Shown: positions 1-7,480 of the stretch, piece by piece | How positions within the stretch are numbered: position 1 is the stretch's first letter | Layout of the letters: the number at the start of each line of letters is the position of its first letter | Source of the DNA: Microbacterium album | GTDB lineage: Bacteria; Actinomycetota; Actinomycetes; Actinomycetales; Microbacteriaceae | Assembly: GCF_014643695.1 (NCBI RefSeq) | Contig: NZ_BMJY01000003.1 | Coordinates: 1 to 64,000 of the forward strand | Direction of reading: 5' to 3' | Length of the DNA stretch: 64,000 nucleotides | Translations under genes and position numbers: made by a program | Notes under the pieces: generated by a model | The model's input: the letters and a program-made list of their open reading frames with translations, nothing else | What the model was told of the DNA's origin: nothing | Databases searched by the model: none

Positions 1-2
1 GG

Positions 3-320
3 GTGTTCAACACCCACCAGCGCCGGGCGATCACCGCCCGAGACGGCGGATGCGTCATCCCCGGCTGCACCATCCCCGCCGCCTGGTGCGAGATCCACCA
101 CGTCGACGAACACGCGAACGGCGGCCCCACCCACACCGACAACGGGGTCCTGCTCTGCTGGTGGCACCACCACAACCTCGAGCGTTCCGGATGGGACATC
201 CGCATGCGAAACGGCACCCCCGTCATCAAAGCCCCACCCTGGATCGACAGACGCGGCACCTACCGACCCGCACCCAACGCCCTCACCCGCCACAGATCGC
301 GAGACCGGCCACCCGGCTGA
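3..320 (+). CDS. HNH endonuclease signature (DUF222-type), C-terminal fragment; 5' end outside window
   Basis: This is the C-terminal 105 residues of a protein whose reading frame is still open at the window edge, so the GTG at position 3 is probably internal. Visible are a zinc-type pair CVIPGC and the HNH core EIHHVDEHANGG...DNGVLLCWWHHH, the metal and catalytic histidines of HNH nucleases. In Microbacteriaceae this module normally ends DUF222/13E12-repeat proteins, which exist in many copies per genome and have no established role; some may be mobile or defence-related. The codons are unusually C-rich at third positions. It is convergent with the signal peptidase gene that follows. The DUF222 half cannot be confirmed because it lies outside the window. 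Confidence 0.8.
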   Translation: MFNTHQRRAITARDGGCVIPGCTIPAAWCEIHHVDEHANGGPTHTDNGVLLCWWHHHNLERSGWDIRMRNGTPVIKAPPWIDRRGTYRPAPNALTRHRSRDRPPG

Positions 321-399
321 GGCGCCGGTATGGCCACGACGACGCGCGGGCGTCGCTGCCCGTCAACGCCACGAGGCGGGTCGGTATATGGCGCCGGTG

Positions 400-966
400 T
401 CAGCGGTGTCCGAGCGTTGAGGGCGCGGCGACCGCACCGCGCAGGGGTTCGTCGCCTGCGGTCCGGTCATCGCCCGCCGGGGACCGGCCGGACGGACGGC
501 GCGGGGCGAGAACCGGCAGCACCAGCAGCAGCACGACCAGGCCCGCGAGCAGGATGCGCCCCGGAAGCACGGTCACCGCCGACACGACCGCTCCGGCCGG
601 GTGGGCGAGGTGCACAGCGATGACGCCGGTGACCTCGGAGACATGCACCGTCCCCGGGTCCGCGGTGGCGTTCGCGTCGCCCTGCAGACGCAGCAGATCG
701 CCGTCCACCGCGATCACGCGATGAACGTACGCGGCGGGCGGGTCTCCGACGAGCACCGGCTCGCCGACCCCGACTCGCGTGGCGGGCGGATCCGCGACGA
801 GGAGGGCCTCGCCGGGGCGGTACGTCGGTGCCATCGAACCGCCGTCGACGCTGACCAGCCGGACGCCCGCGAGCGGGAGCAGGAGGGGCACGACCAGCAG
901 GACGCCCAGAGCGATCATCGCCGTCCAGCGCACGCGGGAGAGAGCGCGCGCCGTGCGTACGCGCAT
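400..966 (-). CDS. SipW/Sec11-type signal peptidase I (S26B-like)
   Basis: A 188-aa membrane protease. An N-terminal TM segment (about residues 16-36) is followed by GGSMAPTYRPG with the nucleophile Ser44. The second catalytic motif is YVHRV with His82, where bacterial LepB enzymes carry Lys. A Ser/His dyad is typical of archaeal, eukaryotic and SipW peptidases. A second TM (about residues 135-155) and a basic tail follow. SipW enzymes cleave the special signal peptides of TasA/camelysin-like proteins, and such a substrate is encoded at the head of this operon (3968-4555). Its start codon overlaps the upstream stop by one base (TGATG), so translation is probably coupled. The dedicated-processing role is inferred from family and context. 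Confidence 0.85.
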   Translation of the reverse strand: MRVRTARALSRVRWTAMIALGVLLVVPLLLPLAGVRLVSVDGGSMAPTYRPGEALLVADPPATRVGVGEPVLVGDPPAAYVHRVIAVDGDLLRLQGDANATADPGTVHVSEVTGVIAVHLAHPAGAVVSAVTVLPGRILLAGLVVLLLVLPVLAPRRPSGRSPAGDDRTAGDEPLRGAVAAPSTLGHR

Positions 967-1583
967 CAGGTTTCCTCGGCCGTGAGCGTGAGCTCCAGGA
1001 CCCGGCCCTGCCCCTCGTGGTCGTCGTCCTGATCCGAGGGGAGGCCGACCACGACGAGCACCGTGGTCCGCTCCCCTGGTTCCAACGCGACGCCACCCTC
1101 GGGCGCCTCGCCGAGAAGCTCCCTCGCGAACACGGCCGCGACGACGGGCCCGTCCGCACCCTTCAGCGCCGCGTCTGCCGTGAGCTCGATCGTCTCCGCG
1201 AACCTGTTCGCGACGTCGACACTCAGCGCGACCTGTTCGTGCCCCGGGGTCAGTCCGTCGCGGATGTCCGGCGAGGGCGTCACGGCGTCGAGGCCCAGGT
1301 GTGCGCAGCCGTCGCTGTAGCTGATGGAGGGCCGCTCCGCCGCTGCCGCGCGCCGCTCATTCCCGAGCGGTGCCAGCACGACGCCCCCCACGCCGAGCGC
1401 CAGCGCGAACGCCGCCACGCCCGCGGTCGTCGCGCGGGCGCGGTGACGCTGCAGGGCCAGCAGAGCGGCGCCGCCGAGCAACGCCATCACGGCGATCGCG
1501 ACCAGCCATCCCGACGATGCAGCTCCGGTAGCGGGCAGGGCGCCGACCGACACGGTGCAGATCTCAGGTTCCACGATGTCCAT
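966..1583 (-). CDS. Two-TM surface protein with N-terminal LPATG motif and camelysin-like ectodomain (copy 2)
   Basis: A 205-aa protein, paralogous to 3263-3913. The order is a short N-terminus (VEPEICTVSVGA), LPATG at residues 16-20, TM1 (about 26-44), a basic patch QRHRAR, TM2 (about 53-72), then an extracytoplasmic domain of about 125 residues. LPATG-TM-basic is the layout of a sortase sorting signal, which is normally the C-terminus of a protein; here it opens the protein. The ectodomain shares a PG...VDVANRF pattern and a terminal QG-x(4)-LTLT strand with the camelysin-like protein of this operon (by eye). It starts 22 nt after the RCC1 gene. No function is established. It may be a fibre or adhesin subunit, or a membrane-retained partner. 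Confidence 0.75.
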   Translation of the reverse strand: MDIVEPEICTVSVGALPATGAASSGWLVAIAVMALLGGAALLALQRHRARATTAGVAAFALALGVGGVVLAPLGNERRAAAAERPSISYSDGCAHLGLDAVTPSPDIRDGLTPGHEQVALSVDVANRFAETIELTADAALKGADGPVVAAVFARELLGEAPEGGVALEPGERTTVLVVVGLPSDQDDDHEGQGRVLELTLTAEET

Positions 1584-1604
1584 TCACTCTCGTCGTACGA
1601 CCGG

Positions 1605-3266
1605 TCACGGGATGTCCGCCACGGGCGCGGACACCAGCAGCGGCTGTGGCGGCGTCCAGCCCCGCAGCGAGTGGTCGATCCGGTACCCCACGGCGATATC
1701 CGCCCCGGGGGCGCAACGGTGCCCGGCGACCGCCACCCACCCGGGGTCGCACGGATCGAGCTGGGGAAGCCCCGAGTGGTCGACTCGAGCGGGCACGCGG
1801 TGCGATGCGGTGGATCCGTCGCCGAGCCGGCCGTACGCGCCTAAGCCCCAGCAGAAGGCACCGTGATCCGCGCTGAGCGCGCACGTGTGCTCGACCCCCG
1901 CGCTCAGTTGCGTGAGCCGCGCGTCGGGAGGAAGCGCTGCGCGAGCGACTGCCACCGGTTGCGAGGCGTAGCCCGATCCGCCGCGGCCGAGCTGCCCGAA
2001 CTCGTCGCTGCCCCAGCAGTGCGCGGAACCGTCGTCGACCAGCACACACACGTGCTCATGGAACGCCGAGATGCTGAGGATCTCACGGCCCTGCGGAATG
2101 GACCCCCGCAGGGCTCGGACGGGAACAAGACTGCTCGCCGTGGTTCCGTCGGCGAGCTGTCCGGACCGATTGAAACCCCAGCAGTACACGGCTCCCGAGG
2201 CGGCGAGCGCGCACGTCGACGCGTACCCTGCGGCGACGGAGACCAAGCGCTCCCCCGGGAACGCCGCCATGTTCACGGCGGTCGGCACATGCGCGTTCAC
2301 GCGCGCGCCGTGGCCGAGCTGGCCGTCTCCTCCCATACCCCAGCAGTAGGCCCTGCCCGTTTCGATGACAGCGCACGTGTGCGTCGATCCCGAGTCGATC
2401 GCTACGAACTTCGCGCCGGACGGGACGTGCGTCCTCGACACCTCCACGGGGACGACGGCGATGTCACTCCGGCCGTCCCCCAGACTCCCTACGCCCCCGC
2501 CGTTCCCCCAGCAGAACACCCGTCCGGCCTGTGTCAGAGCGCATGTGTGCCAAGAGCCGCCGCTGACCGAGACGAACCGGTCTCCTGGGGACAGGTCGGC
2601 CTCCACTGGGCTCACGGGTCGAAACCACCGGTTGGCCGCGCCCGCGACGCCGAGCCGACCGTACGTCTCCATTCCCCAGCAGTAGATCTCGCCCGCTTCG
2701 GTCAGCGCGCAGGTGTGCTCGTCGCCCGCGGAGACGGAGCGGAAGCGGGGTGTGCCCGGCAACGCGCTGACGTCGACCAGGGTCGGCGTCGGGCGCTGCT
2801 GCGCACTGCCGTTGCCCAGCGCACCGTAGATGCCGCTTCCCCAGCACGCAACGGCACCCGCCTCCGTGACCCCGCACGTGTGATAAAAGCCCGCGTCGAT
2901 GCCCACCAGGGAAGCAGCGTCGACAGCGGGCACGGTCAGGTCGTCGACGAATCCCACTGCGCCATCGGCCGCGGTCACCACCGGGTCGATGACCGACGTC
3001 ACCGAGCCGACCGTGCGCTCCACGACGTACTCGGCCTCGTCGGCACGCAGAGCAGGCTCATCCCACGTCACGCTCGCCACGCCCGCACTCGTGCGGCTCG
3101 CCTGACCACCCTGCAACCCCGACACGGACGCCGTGACCACACTCGCCACGCCCGGCACCGTCGCCTGCGCCGTGAACGACGCCCCCACCGACACCGTCCC
3201 CGGCGCTAGCGCCAACACCGCGACACCCGCCAACACGGCCCGCGCGGGAACGGACCCGCGGTTCAC
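1605..3266 (-). CDS. Secreted RCC1-repeat beta-propeller protein
   Basis: A 553-aa protein. The N-terminus is a hydrophobic signal (residues 5-28) ending in GASFTAQATVPG, close to the GALFTSQATVEG of the camelysin-like protein, which suggests both are SipW substrates. Residues 45-115 look like a fibronectin-III-type strand-rich linker. From about residue 125 to 490 there are seven repeats of the form HTCALTxAGxxYCWGxxxxGxLG, enough for a seven-bladed RCC1 propeller. Nearly every repeat has a matched pair of Cys, consistent with disulfides in an exported protein. The C-terminus has no anchor. The GTG start overlaps the upstream stop (GTGA). RCC1 folds usually bind proteins or ligands; the ligand here is unknown. 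Confidence 0.85.
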   Translation of the reverse strand: MNRGSVPARAVLAGVAVLALAPGTVSVGASFTAQATVPGVASVVTASVSGLQGGQASRTSAGVASVTWDEPALRADEAEYVVERTVGSVTSVIDPVVTAADGAVGFVDDLTVPAVDAASLVGIDAGFYHTCGVTEAGAVACWGSGIYGALGNGSAQQRPTPTLVDVSALPGTPRFRSVSAGDEHTCALTEAGEIYCWGMETYGRLGVAGAANRWFRPVSPVEADLSPGDRFVSVSGGSWHTCALTQAGRVFCWGNGGGVGSLGDGRSDIAVVPVEVSRTHVPSGAKFVAIDSGSTHTCAVIETGRAYCWGMGGDGQLGHGARVNAHVPTAVNMAAFPGERLVSVAAGYASTCALAASGAVYCWGFNRSGQLADGTTASSLVPVRALRGSIPQGREILSISAFHEHVCVLVDDGSAHCWGSDEFGQLGRGGSGYASQPVAVARAALPPDARLTQLSAGVEHTCALSADHGAFCWGLGAYGRLGDGSTASHRVPARVDHSGLPQLDPCDPGWVAVAGHRCAPGADIAVGYRIDHSLRGWTPPQPLLVSAPVADIP

Positions 3267-3913
3267 TCCTCCACCGCCGTGATCGTCAGGACCAACTCGG
3301 ATTCGAGCCCCTGCGCGTCATTGCCGATGTCGCTCGGCATCGCGAGCAGCACGCCCACGGCCGTGCGCGCACCCGGATCGACCGTCACGCTCGACGCGGG
3401 CGTTCCGTTCAGCGCCGTTGTCAGGGTGCCGGGCAGGGCGTCGGACCCCTCGGTGACGCCCGCGGCAGCGGTGAGGACCACGGGTCCGCCGAAGCGGTTG
3501 ACGGTCTCGACCGTCAACACCACGGCCTCATCCCCCGGGAGGACGTCCCCGGACGTGACCGTGAGCACGTCCTCGATCCCGAATAGCACGCAGCCTGAGC
3601 TGTAGCTCACCGATGTGGTCGTCGCACCTGTGACCGACGCCTGCGCGGGCGTCGTCGCCACCAGGGGCGACGACGCCAGGAGCGCCACGCCGAGGACGAG
3701 CGCGGCGCCGGCCCCCGCGCCGGCACCGCGCTGATTTCGGGTCCTCCGGTGCAGGGCGACCAGCGCGGCCCCCGCCACCAGCACGACCAGCGCCACGCCG
3801 ATCACCCACCACGGCGCTTCCGCGCCGGTCGCGGGCAGCGCGCCCGTCACGGGCGTCGCGCCCACCGTCACCGAGCAGACCTCAGGTTCCACGTCGTTTC
3901 CGTCCTTCTTCAA
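3263..3913 (-). CDS. Two-TM surface protein with N-terminal LPATG motif and camelysin-like ectodomain (copy 1)
   Basis: A 216-aa paralogue of 966-1583. The N-terminus VEPEVCSVTVGA precedes a near-duplicate TPVTGA/LPATGA (LPATG at residues 26-30). TM1 (about 35-54), basic HRRTRNQR, TM2 (about 67-82) and a possible signal peptidase site TPAQA-S (about 88-93) follow. The ectodomain runs from SYSSGC to the end, with LPGDEAVVLTVETVNRF and a terminal QGLESELVLTIT strand resembling the camelysin-like protein upstream. If cleavage at AQA occurs, the ectodomain would be released and the LPATG hairpin left in the membrane. It sits 54 nt downstream of the camelysin-like gene and overlaps the RCC1 gene by 4 nt. 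Confidence 0.75.
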   Translation of the reverse strand: MKKDGNDVEPEVCSVTVGATPVTGALPATGAEAPWWVIGVALVVLVAGAALVALHRRTRNQRGAGAGAGAALVLGVALLASSPLVATTPAQASVTGATTTSVSYSSGCVLFGIEDVLTVTSGDVLPGDEAVVLTVETVNRFGGPVVLTAAAGVTEGSDALPGTLTTALNGTPASSVTVDPGARTAVGVLLAMPSDIGNDAQGLESELVLTITAVEE

Positions 3914-3967
3914 CCCTCATGCGGCGACACGTCTTCGGTCGCCGTGCCGACCGCGCAGTGGATCGGA

Positions 3968-4555
3968 TCAGCCCATACCGTGGGTGATGATGCGGTCCTG
4001 AGGCTCGGCGGGGTTGTTGCGCTTCTGCGTGGCATCGAACTGGACGTCGAAGGTCGCAGACGTGCCCTGCAGCGTGTTTGCGGCGGAGAGGGGAAGCGTC
4101 ACCTCGATCGTGACGGGGATCCGCTCGCCCGCATCGATCGGAGTCGCAACCTCCATCGTGCTCCCCGGCCAAGCGCCGAGCGTCTGAGTGGCGGAGTAGG
4201 AGCCTGCCGTGACCTTGACCTGCAGCGCCGTGGCGAGCGCGGTGTCCGTCGCGCCGTCGAGGTTGAGTCGGACCGTGTAATACAGGTCGGCCGAACCGGT
4301 GTTGCTCACGTCGAGCGTGGTGGAGACGGTGTCGCCCGGCAGCAGACCGGAGACGTCGATCGGGTCGGAGTTCGCGGCGAACGCGGGCGAGATCTCGACC
4401 GTCCCGGTCTTGACGCTCTGGCCCTCAACGGTGGCCTGCGACGTGAACAGCGCCCCGATCGTCTGCGCGCTGCCGAAGGCGACACCTGCCGCGGCCGCGA
4501 CGGCCACGGCCGTGAGCGCCGCCTTCTTCGCCCCGGTGATCCGCTGCGTCTTCAC
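3968..4555 (-). CDS. Camelysin/TasA-like exported protein with SipW-type (alternate) signal peptide
   Basis: A 195-aa protein and first gene of the operon. The GTG start at 4555 is preceded by GGGGAG at good spacing, so it is preferred over the in-frame ATG at 4579-4581. The signal peptide has basic KTQR..KK, a hydrophobic core (about 12-35) and the SipW-type region GALFTSQATVEGQ. The mature part is a strand-rich domain with LLPGDTVSTTLDVSNTG, a pattern of TasA/camelysin and 'alternate signal' proteins. TasA forms biofilm fibres in Bacillus; camelysin is a surface metalloprotein. I see no zinc-binding HExxH-like motif, so a structural or fibre role is more likely than protease. The signal peptidase needed is the last gene of the same operon. 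Confidence 0.8.
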   Translation of the reverse strand: MKTQRITGAKKAALTAVAVAAAAGVAFGSAQTIGALFTSQATVEGQSVKTGTVEISPAFAANSDPIDVSGLLPGDTVSTTLDVSNTGSADLYYTVRLNLDGATDTALATALQVKVTAGSYSATQTLGAWPGSTMEVATPIDAGERIPVTIEVTLPLSAANTLQGTSATFDVQFDATQKRNNPAEPQDRIITHGMG

Positions 4556-4634
4556 CGGAGTCTCCCCTGTTCCAACCATTTTCCCGTTCGGTCCTTCCAC
4601 GCCTCTGAGTCCGGCCCACACGGCCGGCGGTTCA

Positions 4635-4671
4635 CGATAACGAGGCACCCGACGGCCCCAATAGCGAGGTA
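4635..4671. promoter_or_regulatory. Direct repeat in divergent intergenic region; candidate operator
   Basis: Two similar 13-mers, CGATAACGAGGCA at 4635-4647 and CAATAGCGAGGTA at 4659-4671, match at 10 of 13 positions with a 24-nt period. They lie between the divergent camelysin-like operon (starts 4555) and the LuxR-type regulator (starts 4722). A regulator that controls its neighbour commonly binds such repeats. The assignment is inference from position only. Confidence 0.35.
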
Positions 4672-4707
4672 GACCCCCGATTGCGCAGGCGAGGTCCCCG
4701 CGGCGGA

Positions 4708-4713
4708 TAGGCT
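4708..4713 (+). promoter_or_regulatory. -10 element TAGGCT; probable leaderless start of the LuxR regulator
   Basis: TAGGCT ends 8 nt before the GTG at 4722, so transcription would begin at or next to the start codon. No Shine-Dalgarno sequence is present. The same arrangement recurs at three other genes in the window. Confidence 0.45.
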
Positions 4714-4721
4714 CGCTTGGC

Positions 4722-7229
4722 GTGGTGGACATTCGGGTCATGGACGACGGATCGCGGTTGTGCGAGCGAGTCGCCGAGGAACAGTTGCGCGAACTGCTCG
4801 CGGATGACCCCGTGGCCCTCCCGCGGCGTGTGGTCGTCACGGGCGCCCGCGGCAACGGCATCCGAACGCTCGTGACCCGCGGGCTGGCCTCCCGCTTGCA
4901 CCCCGCGGCGGTGCTGCTGCCCTCGGACCCGGCCCCGCTCCCCTCCGTCCCGGAGGAGGCCTCCACCGTGATCGTGCCGACGAGCGCCGCGCTCGACGCC
5001 CTCGATCCCGAGGCGGTGGCTCGCTTGCACGTGGTCGTCGCATGCGCTCCCGAGGACATCCCCGTCTGGTTCCGCACGACGGGCGCCCTGAGCGTGGTCT
5101 CAGTGTCGGTGCTGTCGTTCGAGGAACTCCCCGGCTTTCTGTCGGCCCGGCTGGGCGCGGACGTCGATCTCGCGACGGCCGAGCAGATCGGACGCGCGGG
5201 AGGCTTCGTCCCCGCCGTTGTCGCACGTCTGGCGTCTGAGCTCCAGCTGACCGGAGGGATCGTCCGAGTCGGATCCCGCTGGCAGCTCTCGGGCCCGCTC
5301 GACCCGGCGCTCCTCACGTCCCACGCGCACATCGAGCTCGCTGGCCGCTCCCCGGCGGGGGCGGCCCTCCTGAGGCGGATCGCCCTCGAACAGCCCGTCG
5401 ACCTCCGCCGGCTCGACCGCGGTGAGACGGAGATCCTGCACAACCTCATCGCCGACGGCCTGCTGCACCTGCGGGAGGGGCGAGCCGAGTTCCGCGCGCC
5501 GGCGCTCGCCGAGGCCGTGCGGCACACGCTCCCTCCACACGAGGTGGAGGCGAGCCACCTTCGCGTGCTCGCCCATCCGCATCCGCCCGCTCACGTGCTC
5601 CAGTGGGCGCTCGAGCATGACCGTCCCGTCGACGACGCGATGCTGCTGCGCGCGATCACCGCGCTGCGGGCGGAGCGTGACTGGCGCGCCCTCACCCGTC
5701 TCGCCGACGCCGCGCTCCCCCGCACCGGGGACGCCGTCACCCGTGTCGAGCTGCACCTGGCCCTTTCGCACGCCTGGTGGTTCCGCGGCAACGCCGAAGA
5801 AGCGCAGGCCGCTCTCGCGGGGGTCCGCGGAGTCCTCCCGTCCTTGCACGACGCGGCCTACGAAACCGCGCTGTCCCGCGTCGCGGTCGCCGAGGCCGAG
5901 CTGGCACACTATCTCGCCGGGGACCCCGACCGCGCGTTCGCGCTCCTGGCGAAGGCCTTCGAACAGGCGAGCGGAGACGCGACCCGCGGAGAACTCGAGG
6001 CTCACCGCCTGCTGCATCTGGTTCAGAGCGGACGGCACCGCGAGTTCCTCGCCGTCTACGAATCCGACCACTCTCAGGCACTGCTGTCTCACGCTGCTGC
6101 AAGCAGCCGTGCCCGCGTGCGCGTGGCATCCTGCCTCGCGCTCCTCGGCACCGGCTCGCCCCGTGCAGGGTTCACCCGCTCGCTGTGGATCAAGGCCGAG
6201 ACGACGCTGCGCGCGTTCCGCGACACGTCACTGCGCGACGAGCTCGATGCGACAATCTTCATCTGTGCGCTCAGCTCGAGCGGCCCGGCGCACAGCCGGG
6301 CCATCGTGCGTCGCATCGACAGCCCCGAGCAGCACGACAGTCCGGCTCCCGGCAGCGTCGGCTACGAACTCGCGCTGGCGAGCTGGTCACTAGCCGCCGG
6401 GCAGGCCGGCCGCGCGTACCGCCTCGCCCGCGGCGCGGACGCCACCCGCGACCTGGGGGACCCGACCGGCTACGCGGCGATGCACACCGCCGTGCGCGCG
6501 CACGCCGCGGCCCTCGTCGGTCGAACGGACGAGGCCCTGCGGCTCCTTCGCGCGCTGCGGAGCATGGCGTCGCGCGGCAGCGCGGCCGTGACGGGTGGTG
6601 TGCTGGCGCAGACGACGTCCGCGCGGTATCTCGTCGACCCGGACACCGACGCCGTCACCGACGAGCTCGTCGCCACGGGGCGCGAGCTGATCCGCGACGG
6701 GCTGTACGGCTTCGCAGCGGAGGCGCTGCACGTGGGCGTGCGCTTCGGCTCTCGCGAGGCCGCGAAGCTCCTGCTCTCCGTCGCGGACTCCCTGGACGGG
6801 GCCATGCACCGCGCCCACGTGTCCCACGCCCGCGCGGTCGCGGACGCCGACCCGGTGGCCCTGCTCGACGTGGCGCACCGGTTCGTCGGCCTCGGGCTGC
6901 CCGGGATCGCCGCGGAGGTACTCGCGACGATCGCGGGCGACCCGACCGCCCCGGAGCGCCTGCGCCGGTCCGCGAAGGCCCGCGGCGAGGAACTCTACCG
7001 CGGACTCGATCTCCCGGGGCATCGGCTGCTCTCGCCCCTGCGAGACGGAGGCGCCGAGCCGCTCACCCCGCGCGAGCGTCAGATCCGGGAGTTGATCCAG
7101 GCCGGGCTGTCGAACGCCGACATCGCGCGACGCCTTCATGTGTCTCCGCGCACCGTCGAAGGACACATCACCCGCCTGTACCGCAAGGTCCACTCGACGC
7201 GCCGTCCGCCGCAGCGTCGGCGAGTCTGA
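4722..7229 (+). CDS. LuxR-family transcriptional regulator, large (LAL/MalT-like layout) with degenerate P-loop
   Basis: An 835-aa regulator. Residues 36-50 read VVVTGARGNGIRTL, a Walker-A-like turn that lacks the invariant Lys (R follows I), and no convincing Walker B was found, so ATP hydrolysis is doubtful. The long middle (about 250-740) is Ala/Leu/Arg-rich helical sequence consistent with TPR-like repeats. The C-terminus is a clear GerE/LuxR helix-turn-helix: LTPRERQIRELIQAG..NADIARRLHVSPRTVEGHI. The start is the GTG-GTG just after a -10 box. It is divergent from the camelysin/RCC1/SipW operon, with 166 nt between the starts, and is the obvious candidate regulator of it. The inducing signal is unknown. 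Confidence 0.85.
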   Translation: MVDIRVMDDGSRLCERVAEEQLRELLADDPVALPRRVVVTGARGNGIRTLVTRGLASRLHPAAVLLPSDPAPLPSVPEEASTVIVPTSAALDALDPEAVARLHVVVACAPEDIPVWFRTTGALSVVSVSVLSFEELPGFLSARLGADVDLATAEQIGRAGGFVPAVVARLASELQLTGGIVRVGSRWQLSGPLDPALLTSHAHIELAGRSPAGAALLRRIALEQPVDLRRLDRGETEILHNLIADGLLHLREGRAEFRAPALAEAVRHTLPPHEVEASHLRVLAHPHPPAHVLQWALEHDRPVDDAMLLRAITALRAERDWRALTRLADAALPRTGDAVTRVELHLALSHAWWFRGNAEEAQAALAGVRGVLPSLHDAAYETALSRVAVAEAELAHYLAGDPDRAFALLAKAFEQASGDATRGELEAHRLLHLVQSGRHREFLAVYESDHSQALLSHAAASSRARVRVASCLALLGTGSPRAGFTRSLWIKAETTLRAFRDTSLRDELDATIFICALSSSGPAHSRAIVRRIDSPEQHDSPAPGSVGYELALASWSLAAGQAGRAYRLARGADATRDLGDPTGYAAMHTAVRAHAAALVGRTDEALRLLRALRSMASRGSAAVTGGVLAQTTSARYLVDPDTDAVTDELVATGRELIRDGLYGFAAEALHVGVRFGSREAAKLLLSVADSLDGAMHRAHVSHARAVADADPVALLDVAHRFVGLGLPGIAAEVLATIAGDPTAPERLRRSAKARGEELYRGLDLPGHRLLSPLRDGGAEPLTPRERQIRELIQAGLSNADIARRLHVSPRTVEGHITRLYRKVHSTRRPPQRRRV

Positions 7230-7480
7230 CCGTCGCTCCGCGCCGCACGCGCGAGCGCGGGACGCGAAATCCGCTCAGTGTACGCGGTGGCGCGCGGCCC
7301 GTCGAGGGTCGTGCGGCGGACGGTGCGGCAGCGCACACTGGTCGCATGGAATCGGTCTGCCTCCATGCGACCATCGGCGGTCGCGGGGAGGTTTGCCGCC
7401 GTCCCGTTCCTCGAACGGCCATCGCCTGGCGCCACACCGGTGCCCCAGGCGTGACCCGCGCCCACGATCGGAGTGCATCC

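Noticed and set aside
5777..7480. Long in-frame N-terminal extension of the iron redox enzyme
   Set aside because: It is antisense-like Arg/Pro-rich sequence overlapping the LuxR gene; a good ribosome binding site exists at the internal GTG 7481.
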